From NCBI GenBank assembly GCA_021788955.1, contig JAJYKC010000068.1:1-8570 (forward strand): DNA of 8,570 bases, in the 5' to 3' direction. The translations under genes were made by a program, and so were the position numbers. The DNA is from Acidobacteriota bacterium. Lineage in GTDB: Bacteria > Acidobacteriota > Terriglobia > Bryobacterales > Bryobacteraceae. Below are positions 1-5,397 of the stretch, in pieces; positions within the stretch are counted from its first letter, which is position 1, and each line of letters begins with the position of its first letter. Below the pieces are notes generated by a model. It searched no databases, was not told the DNA's origin, and saw nothing but the letters and a program-made list of their open reading frames with translations.

Positions 1-51
1 TGCGCACCGCATAAACCCGCGTTCAATTTACCATTCCTTCCACTCTCCATT

Positions 52-154
52 ACCCACCACGATCGGCGGCCGTACCGGGGACCGCTCCCTCGCGGTCGCG
101 GGCCGGCATCCGGCCTTAGCTCGTAGTTTTGAGCTGCGCATCCGGGTGGTGGGT
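52..154. repeat. Structured intergenic element: three hairpins inside a 9-bp inverted repeat
   Basis: An outer inverted repeat, ACCCACCAC at 52-60 and GTGGTGGGT at 146-154, encloses three perfect hairpins in a row: GACCGC/GCGGTC (80-85 and 92-97, 6-nt loop), GGCCGG/CCGGCC (101-106 and 110-115, 3-nt loop) and AGCTC/GAGCT (118-122 and 131-135, 8-nt loop). The right outer arm reaches the first base of the zinc-ribbon gene's stop codon, so in the minus direction the element is the 3' end of that transcript. It has no clear T-tract, so a simple intrinsic terminator is not well supported. A REP-like dispersed palindromic element, or an RNA-stabilising 3' structure, fits better. Seen directly: the pairings. 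Inferred: any function. Confidence 0.5.
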
Positions 155-519
155 CAGGGCTCGACGATCTGCGGGGGTTCGACGGGATTAAGAACGGGGT
201 CGAGGAGTTCGCGGGCTTCTGCTTCTTGGTCGCGTGGGACCTGGAGGCGTACCCATTTTTTCAGGAAGGGGTCGACGTCAGTGACCAGCGTCGCGATCTG
301 GCCGAGGACGTAGTAAGGGATTTCGGCGTCTTCGAGCAGGCCGGTGGCGAGGGCGAGTTGGATTCGGTTGTTCGTTTCGAGGATGACAACTAAGTCAAGG
401 TTGGGGTCAAAGTGGACGGCGGGAACCGGCGGGGGTGTTCCGGGGAGAAGCGAGACGCGGCAGTCGGCGCATTCGGTGAAGTCTTCCCGGTATTCGACGT
501 GGCATTTCGGGCAGTACAC
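154..519 (-). CDS. Zinc-ribbon protein with DUF2007-like (putative signal-transducing) domain
   Basis: This 121-aa cytoplasmic protein starts with a four-cysteine zinc ribbon: C3, C6, C17 and C20 in a CxxC-10-CxxC pattern. A proline-rich linker (about 26-35) follows, then an alpha/beta domain at about 42-108 (LDLVVILETNN to ELLDPV) resembling DUF2007, called 'putative signal transducing protein' in domain databases. No biochemical role is established. There is no signal peptide or membrane segment. The start codon is GTG at 519; it is preferred because an AGGAG ribosome-binding site lies at 527-531, 7 nt upstream, and because the ribbon begins at residue 3. It is the last gene of the minus-strand group, 36 bp after the stop of the broken DUF4424-like gene. 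The fold call is good; the function is unknown. Confidence 0.8.
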   Translation of the reverse strand: MYCPKCHVEYREDFTECADCRVSLLPGTPPPVPAVHFDPNLDLVVILETNNRIQLALATGLLEDAEIPYYVLGQIATLVTDVDPFLKKWVRLQVPRDQEAEARELLDPVLNPVEPPQIVEP

Positions 520-555
520 GATGGGACTCCTGCCTCAGTTTAGCGCCGCTGGTGG

Positions 556-1422
556 TTAGGGAAACCGACCGTGGCCGCTGAGGATCATGAGTTTCAGTTC
601 GCTTGCCGGGCGGAAACCCGCCTCCGCGAACTCGTAGCGGAGCGGGGAGACACCTTGCAAGCCGGGCATGAAGGTGAGGACGATGTCTTCGGGTGAACCG
701 GCAGTGACTGTGAGGTGGAAGTTACCGATGGGGCCGTTCCAGTTGTTGGCGGTGGTGAGGATGTATTCGAGCTCGTTGGCAAAGAGCAGGATGTCTTTCC
801 GTTCGGGGTGCCGGCGTTTGTGATCACGGATGGCTTCGAGGGCTTGCTCGCCGCCGCTGTAAGGACGGATGGTTCTCGCACCGCTGTAGTTCGAGGGGAT
901 GTAACCTCCGCCGGCGAAGGGACGGTAGGTTTGGTGGAAATGAACTGCCGCGCCGGCGGGAAAGAGCTGTTTCCACTAGAACTGCGTCCGGGTCGACCAA
1001 CGGGCCCAACAACGGCGGCTTCCCTTGTCCGAAGGATCGCACTCGATGAGTCCGGCGGATTCGAGCGAGCGTTGGTTGGTTGGATTGAGTTCGGTTAGCT
1101 TTGCGCCGAGGCTTTTGTCGAGCACGGAAATCGGGAGATTCAGGGCGCGAAGCTTGATTTCGACGTCGTCGCCTTAGAGAGTGGGGAGAGGGAAGGAGAC
1201 AGTAGAAACGATATCGTGAGCGTCCTTATTGCGGAAGGTGTAAGTTATCGCGATTCAATCGAGGGAGACGACGAGGTCTTCCGATTCCATCGCGATGGCG
1301 CTGGAGGCGACGGGAATCAGGCCACCGGCACCCAAAGTGGCCAGAGTGTCGTTGGCGAGGGCGGGCGGGTGGAGCGCCGTGGTCAGGAGTATGGCGAGGA
1401 GGGTGCGCTGTGAGTTGGCCAC
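556..1422 (-). pseudogene. Secreted DUF4424-like protein, broken by three in-frame stops
   Basis: Reading the minus strand from a GTG at 1422 gives one continuous frame of 288 codons ending in TAA at 556-558. It begins with a signal peptide (residues 1 to about 23, hydrophobic LLAILL, cleavage near ALA/ND). The next part resembles DUF4424: ANDTLATLGAGGL near the mature N-terminus, AMESEDLVVSLD, then YTFRN. The central part has QLFPAGAAVHFHQTYRPFAGG, and the C-terminal part has a beta-rich stretch with LTVTAGSPEDIVLTFMPG and a last strand ending GHGRFP. Three nonsense codons interrupt it: TGA at 1255-1257 (codon 56), TAA at 1174-1176 (codon 83) and TAG at 976-978 (codon 149). There is no frameshift. 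Context suggests the TGA replaced an arginine codon (CGA) and the TAG a tyrosine codon. It starts 14 bp after the vapC stop, so it is probably co-transcribed. Frame and stops are certain; the family name is from memory of its motifs. Confidence 0.75.
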
Positions 1423-1436
1423 GGGCGTCGGTGCGG

Positions 1437-1817
1437 CTAGAGTTTCTGGGCGCCTTCGAGTTTATCGAAGTTACGGTCGAAGGTGCCGTAGGGGAGGTGA
1501 CCGGCTTCACGGGCGAGTTGAAACATGAGGCAGTCGGAGAAGGGGATGGAGGGGCGGGAGCGGTAGAGGTCGAGGGCGGCAGCGACGGCGGTGGGGTCCT
1601 GGATGACGAGGTCGCGGTGGTTGAGGAGCATTTCGATGGCTTTTGCGAGGTTTGCGGGCGCGAGGTGATAGACGGAGGAGAGGACCCAGGAAGCTTCGGC
1701 AAGAGCGAGCGTGGAGACCCAGGCGCCGGGCGATATGAAGGTTTCGGCGTAGGCGGTCTGGCCGGGGTCGTCGCGGGCGATTAAGCGGACGAGGACGTTG
1801 GTATCAACTGCGCGCAT
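1437..1817 (-). CDS. vapC: VapC-type PIN-domain ribonuclease toxin
   Basis: This 126-aa PIN-domain protein has the family's usual length. The acidic residues expected to bind Mg2+ or Mn2+ are all visible: D5 in AVDTNVLVRL, E41 in ALAEASWVL, D95 in PFSDCLMFQLA and D114 in the C-terminal TFDRNFDKL motif. VapC toxins are endoribonucleases that cut tRNA or rRNA and so inhibit translation when free of antitoxin; the target of this one cannot be told from sequence. The ATG at 1817 is chosen because it starts immediately before the conserved first beta-strand. It overlaps the 3' end of vapB by 14 bp, a typical translationally coupled toxin-antitoxin arrangement. No in-frame damage is seen, so the toxin should be active. 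Confidence 0.9.
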   Translation of the reverse strand: MRAVDTNVLVRLIARDDPGQTAYAETFISPGAWVSTLALAEASWVLSSVYHLAPANLAKAIEMLLNHRDLVIQDPTAVAAALDLYRSRPSIPFSDCLMFQLAREAGHLPYGTFDRNFDKLEGAQKL

Positions 1818-2067
1818 GACGATGCTCAATGTTGTGGCGGATGCCGTCCCTGAGGCTGTCGGTAGTGTGCGGGGCAGGGGGGCTGCCGCCGAAGACCGCC
1901 TGGTGGATGTCTTCGGACGTGAAGTGACCGGCGCGGCGGACGACGATGCGATTGCCTTCCTCGACCCATTCGAGCATGGAGCCCGGCCCGACGCCCAGTT
2001 TGCGGCGGACATTCACGGGAACGGATATCTGACCTTGGGCGGTGATGCGGGATCGAGCGAGTCCCAT
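1804..2067 (-). CDS. vapB: VapB-type antitoxin, AbrB/SpoVT DNA-binding family
   Basis: The 87-aa product has an N-terminal swapped-hairpin AbrB/SpoVT domain at residues about 5-46 (RSRITAQGQISVPVNVRRKLGV, then GSMLEWVEEGNRIVVRR). This fold dimerises and binds palindromic DNA. The remainder (about 47-87) is the expected flexible tail that would wrap the VapC toxin and block its active site. The start is ATG at 2067. No good Shine-Dalgarno sequence lies upstream; the start sits only 8 bp from a perfect 12-bp palindrome (2076-2087), so the antitoxin probably represses its own promoter there, with or without VapC as co-repressor. The gene ends inside vapC. Family assignment is firm; autoregulation is inferred from the family and the palindrome. 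Confidence 0.9.
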   Translation of the reverse strand: MGLARSRITAQGQISVPVNVRRKLGVGPGSMLEWVEEGNRIVVRRAGHFTSEDIHQAVFGGSPPAPHTTDSLRDGIRHNIEHRHARS

Positions 2068-2235
2068 GGCTTATGTTACCGCGGTAATGGCTGAGGGGCC
2101 TGCGCGCAGTGAGATGCAAGCACGCGTGTGGCGGATTCGACAGCTAAGCCGGGCCGGGAGAATCGTGAACGAGTTCAATGGTGTAGGGTCTATCGCGGCC
2201 GGGGAACGGCGTCTTGGTGTCCAAGAGGTTGCTTG
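2068..2235. promoter_or_regulatory. Divergent control region between vapB and the UPF0303 gene
   Basis: These 168 bp separate two divergently oriented genes and must hold both promoters if both are expressed from here. I see the palindrome at 2076-2087 next to vapB, and an AAGAGG ribosome-binding site at 2223-2228 for the plus-strand gene. No sigma-70-like hexamer pair stands out on either strand. An open plus-strand frame runs through part of the region (from 2128), but it shows no recognisable domain before the UPF0303 similarity begins. Confidence 0.4.
2076..2087. promoter_or_regulatory. Perfect 12-bp palindrome, candidate VapB operator
   Basis: TTACCGCGGTAA is a perfect palindrome 8 bp upstream of the vapB start codon. 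AbrB-type antitoxins bind inverted repeats overlapping their own promoter, so this is the natural candidate operator. Binding is inferred. No convincing -35/-10 pair was identified around it. Confidence 0.5.
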
Positions 2236-2766
2236 ATGGGTAGCTTTCGGCTTCTACTTATGACTATGACCGACGATCTCGCCACCATTGCCCGTCAGGA
2301 ATCGCAGCTCATCTTCGAGAAGTTTGACGAAACAAGCGCCTGGAGTCTTGGCTCACGCCTCCGCGATCTGGCGGTGGCGCGCGGCTACCCGCTCGTCATC
2401 GATGTGCGGCGGTTTGGGCAGCAGCTTTTTTGTTGCGCGCTCCCGGGCGCAGTACCCGATCAGGCCGAATGGGTCCGCCGCAAGGTCAACGTGGCAGCGC
2501 GCTTTCATCGCAGTTCCTACGCCGTCGGACGCGAACTGGCCCGTAATAACTCGTCCTTGGAAGAAAAATACGGCCTACCCACGATCGACTTTGCCGCACA
2601 CGGAGGCTGCTTCCCTATTCGCACCGCCGGAACAGGCATCATCGGCTGCGTCACCGTTTCCGGCCTTCCGCAGCGCACAGATCACGAGCTTGTGGTCGAA
2701 GCCATCTGCCTGGAACTCGGCAAGAATTTTGAGGAATTCCGGCTTCCCGCGGCACCCACTCCGTAG
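2236..2766 (+). CDS. UPF0303 / HbpS-like (GlcG-fold) protein
   Basis: This 176-aa cytoplasmic protein matches the UPF0303 family, related to the HbpS/GlcG (DUF336) 'heme-degrading' fold. Signature stretches are the RRFGQQLF motif at 58-65, ALPGAVPDQAEWVRRK at 68-83, HGGCFPI at 122-128 and VTVSGLPQRTDHELVVEA at 139-156. These are the family's most conserved positions, and all appear intact. Haem binding is proposed for related proteins; the role of UPF0303 members is not settled. The ATG at 2236 is preferred because AAGAGG lies 7 nt upstream; ATGs at 2260 and 2266 are alternatives that would give a length nearer the family norm of roughly 160-170 aa. A still longer frame opens at 2128 but adds nothing conserved. 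Its stop is 12 bp from the stop of the opposing gene. Confidence 0.85.
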   Translation: MGSFRLLLMTMTDDLATIARQESQLIFEKFDETSAWSLGSRLRDLAVARGYPLVIDVRRFGQQLFCCALPGAVPDQAEWVRRKVNVAARFHRSSYAVGRELARNNSSLEEKYGLPTIDFAAHGGCFPIRTAGTGIIGCVTVSGLPQRTDHELVVEAICLELGKNFEEFRLPAAPTP

Positions 2767-2778
2767 GAGTGAGTGTCG

Positions 2779-4728
2779 TTATTCGCCGGCGAAGGCTACA
2801 AAGCTGTGCGGTTGCACGGTGAGGTGAAATTCCGTGGCGGGAGGCTGCGGTATTGGTCTCCCGAACGGGGTCTTGATGGGAGGCGGCGCCTGGCCGGCGA
2901 GCGTTTGGCCGGTGACGAGATTGCGAAGGCGGTGACCCGTGCCCGCTAGGGATATGGTAACGGCCGCAGGGTGGTCCAGGAACGACTCGGTAACAAACGT
3001 GTTGTTGTCGTAGAGAAAGAGACTTACCTGGCTTGGCGCATCGAACTGCACCGGGAAGCCACGCAGGAGGAAGCGGCGAAGCGAGGTGAGGACCGGCTGC
3101 GGCAGGTCATACAGGTCGAACGGGTTGTCGGGGATGTCGAGGATGTAAAGAAGACCGTCGGCGTAATGGTCCTGCAGGAGGAGCGGTGCACCGTTTCCGT
3201 TGGCGGTGAGGCGCACCTCGGGCCACGCGTCGTTGGTCTGGAAGGATATCTGAGGCAGAAGGATGTTGTGCGGGAGCGGGCCGCCGGTCATGCCGAAGAA
3301 GCCCTGGTAATGATCGGCGCTGAGTTGGCTGCCGGTGACGCCGATCTCGGCGATTTGGCCGATCTGGCCGGGGCCGTTGCCCTGGATGGCTTTGAGAAGC
3401 CCGCTGGTGATGATGACCGTTCCTCCCTGCAGAAGATGCGCCTTGATCTTGCCGACGATCTGCCGGTCGAACTTGGCGTCCTCGGTAAGCAGGATGGTTT
3501 TGGCCTTGGTGGGGAACTCGGGGTACATTTCAATGGGGATGCCGATCATGCCGAGGTAGTTGGGCAGGAAGTCTTCACCGGTGGATTGATAGGGTTTGTA
3601 GTTAGCGATGGCGACGGGGTTGCCGAGCTTGCCTACTACGTCATTGACCTGAGAGAGCGAATAACCGGCGACAGCCGCATAGCTGGGTTGGCCGGTTGCG
3701 CCGCCACGGGCGCTCCACTTGTCGAGCTCCGCCATTTTGAAGGTGGTGTCGAGATTGCTCCATGCTTTTCTGTCGCCGGCCTGAGCGGCACGGAGCAGAT
3801 CGCTGTACTGGAAGAGCATGATCTGCGGGGTTTTGGCCAGCATGGTGTCCCATAGCTGCTCGGCATAACGGTCGAGATAGCGGCAGCAGTACGTATCGAC
3901 CCAGCCGCCGCCGTTGCGTCCGGGGGCGATGTTCTCGAAGTAGCGGAAGATTTCGTAGCTCTCGTACTGCTGGAGATGCTGATCGTTGTAAACGGGATCG
4001 CGGGTTTCTGTGCCGGTGTAGATGCCGTCGAAGATCCGGGGTTCCTGGTCGAGGTCGTAGCCGTTGGCCTGGAAGTGCTCGTACCAGTTGGGGAACTTGA
4101 TAATGACTTTGACCTTGGGGTTGACGGATCGGGCCGCGCCAACGACGAGGTCGCGGGAAACGTCATCCATCATGGCCAGGCGGAAACGGGTCCAGCTCTG
4201 GCCGCCCTTGGCGGCGATGTCGGAGGCGGTCTTGGTGTTGTAGAAGAAGAAGTCGTCGAGGATGATCTCGTCGAAATGGCGCGCGGTGAGCTCGGCGAGA
4301 TGTTGGACGAGTTCCCGCTGGTCGGGGTCGGTGTAGCACAGGGAGATGAACTGGCCGGGTTCGACCTTCTGGGTGACCTTGAAGTTGCCCACGCGGCCCG
4401 CATTGTCGCCACCGCCGACATAGGCGATGCCGCCGGCGGCCTCTATGCCTTGATCGACAAAGAACTTCTTGACGGAATCGATGAGGGCATCATCGGCGAC
4501 GAGTCCGCTGCGATAGGTTTCGATGTAGACCTTGTCGACTTTGACCTGGCTGGAGATTTCGGTCCAGGTTTTCCGAAGCCAGACGGGATCTTTCATCTGC
4601 TCTACCGCGCCCACGGGGATGTAGACGGCGACGTGGAACTGATCGTGGGCGGGAGGCGGCGCAGCGCCTGATGGAAGGCAAGAGAGGGCAACGAGAATCG
4701 GCAAGAGCGCAAAGATGCGACGGGCCAC
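2779..4728 (-). CDS. Secreted glycoside-hydrolase-like protein, family not recognised
   Basis: This is a 649-aa exported protein with a signal peptide at 1 to about 22 (FALLPILVALSCLPSGA). Residues about 30-340 look like a (beta/alpha)8 barrel: VYIPVG near the first strand, KVYIETYR (66-73), DEIILDDFFFYNT (153-165), KVIIKFPNWYEH (207-218), GIYTGTETRD (235-244) and IMLFQYSD (303-310). The strand-end acids D158, D159 and E241 are plausible catalytic residues by analogy with retaining hydrolases. Residues about 370-480 (VAIANYKPY, then TILLTEDAKF, GGTVIITSGLLKAI) resemble the GATase-like second domain of GH42-type enzymes. The C-terminal 100 residues look like a beta-sandwich. The start is GTG at 4728 with GGAG at 4739-4742, 10 nt upstream. 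It is divergent from the GH2 gene, which supports a carbohydrate role. Enzyme activity and substrate are inferred; the family is unknown to me. Confidence 0.7.
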   Translation of the reverse strand: MARRIFALLPILVALSCLPSGAAPPPAHDQFHVAVYIPVGAVEQMKDPVWLRKTWTEISSQVKVDKVYIETYRSGLVADDALIDSVKKFFVDQGIEAAGGIAYVGGGDNAGRVGNFKVTQKVEPGQFISLCYTDPDQRELVQHLAELTARHFDEIILDDFFFYNTKTASDIAAKGGQSWTRFRLAMMDDVSRDLVVGAARSVNPKVKVIIKFPNWYEHFQANGYDLDQEPRIFDGIYTGTETRDPVYNDQHLQQYESYEIFRYFENIAPGRNGGGWVDTYCCRYLDRYAEQLWDTMLAKTPQIMLFQYSDLLRAAQAGDRKAWSNLDTTFKMAELDKWSARGGATGQPSYAAVAGYSLSQVNDVVGKLGNPVAIANYKPYQSTGEDFLPNYLGMIGIPIEMYPEFPTKAKTILLTEDAKFDRQIVGKIKAHLLQGGTVIITSGLLKAIQGNGPGQIGQIAEIGVTGSQLSADHYQGFFGMTGGPLPHNILLPQISFQTNDAWPEVRLTANGNGAPLLLQDHYADGLLYILDIPDNPFDLYDLPQPVLTSLRRFLLRGFPVQFDAPSQVSLFLYDNNTFVTESFLDHPAAVTISLAGTGHRLRNLVTGQTLAGQAPPPIKTPFGRPIPQPPATEFHLTVQPHSFVAFAGE

Positions 4729-4763
4729 CTTCGAGAGTCTCCTTTGTTAAAGGGTCCGACGCC

Positions 4764-4769
4764 ATTGTA
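4764..4769 (-). promoter_or_regulatory. Candidate -10 box for the 649-aa gene
   Basis: On the minus strand TACAAT (5 of 6 to TATAAT) lies 35 bp upstream of the GTG start at 4728, which would give a short leader of roughly 30 nt including the GGAG ribosome-binding site. No good -35 hexamer is visible at 16-18 bp spacing, so this is a weak call. Confidence 0.3.
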
Positions 4770-4826
4770 CTTCCCCGGTGCTTCCCGGCGGAGCCCGGCA
4801 GGGGTCCCGACGTGGTACACGGTTAC

Positions 4827-5099
4827 TTACTGGCCCGGCGCGAGCGCGACGTCTTTGTCCACGTACGGCACAATCACGATCTTGCCGGAATTTTCCAGAC
4901 GATGATATGCCTCCGCGGCCGTGCTGTTTCGCACCTGGGTGCTTCGGAGTGGTGCCTCCATGGCTCCCGCTTTCAGGTGGACGTGCTCAAGATCCACGAC
5001 GATCTCGCTAGCCGAAGAAGGAGAGGGATACAGTCGGGTTAATGATGTCAGACCATTGCACGAGCTTCGGTAGCCTGGTCGTGGCCGAAACGTCACCAC
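4827..5099 (-). pseudogene. Probable remnant of a zinc-type alcohol dehydrogenase / quinone oxidoreductase C-terminus
   Basis: The minus-strand frame ending in TAA at 4827-4829 closes with TAAEAYHRLENSGKIVIVPYV. This resembles the last helix and strand of medium-chain dehydrogenases (typically AAEAHRxLE...GKIVLxP). The rest of the frame (about 60 residues up to 5099) shows no Rossmann motif, no zinc ligands and no convincing start or ribosome-binding site. In a neighbouring frame upstream of about 5010 there is a short protein-like stretch (INPTVSLSFFG) ending at a stop, which suggests a frameshifted, decaying gene. Full-length members have about 320-340 residues, so most of the gene is missing. 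The match is short and could be chance; a small unrelated gene is the alternative. Confidence 0.4.
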
Positions 5100-5397
5100 G
5101 CTTCAACAGCCCAACCGCCACTACGCGGAGCCTCCGTTCTATTTTTGTTCTTGTCGCCGACCTTGTCCCTGCCAGGTCCCAAGCCCACTCATCTGTTCCG
5201 CGACTTCGGGTTGTAGGACGGCGTGGGTCGCCATTTGACGGCTCTTTCGTTGTGTGAGTTGCCCGGCCAACCGATCGCGCACAGCGGTCGTATCGGGTCG
5301 GGCGCCGAGATCAGGTGCCTACCCGATTCTGCGGCGTACCTGGCTCACTTCGGGAGAGCGGCCATACTAGTCAACGACGACGAGCAGGAGAAAGAAG
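5100..5397. other. Intergenic region with no recognised gene
   Basis: About 300 bp between the dehydrogenase remnant and the GH2 gene. Both strands are open only in short frames with no recognisable protein pattern. It should carry the GH2 promoter: CATACT at 5363-5368 is a possible -10 (4 of 6), with no matching -35. No operator-like palindrome or riboswitch was recognised. Confidence 0.4.

Noticed and set aside
52..154. CRISPR array
   Set aside because: The repeats are inverted hairpins of different sequence, not direct repeats separated by unique spacers.
594..881. Ser/Thr/Pro-rich minus-strand frame of 95 codons
   Set aside because: It is an out-of-frame reading of the DUF4424-like pseudogene, whose true frame shows sensible protein sequence over the same bases.
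556..1422. Genetic-code reassignment or selenocysteine/pyrrolysine use to explain the internal stops
   Set aside because: Three different stop codons would all need reading, all three end other intact genes here, and no recoding hairpin was evident beside the TGA.
1410..1784. Plus-strand frame of 124 codons over vapC
   Set aside because: It is glycine/valine/glutamate-rich low-complexity sequence opposite an intact PIN-domain gene.
2971..3855. 294-codon plus-strand frame opposite the 649-aa secreted protein
   Set aside because: The minus strand has a signal peptide, ribosome-binding site and continuous domain pattern; the plus-strand product is Val/Gly/Glu-rich with no motif.
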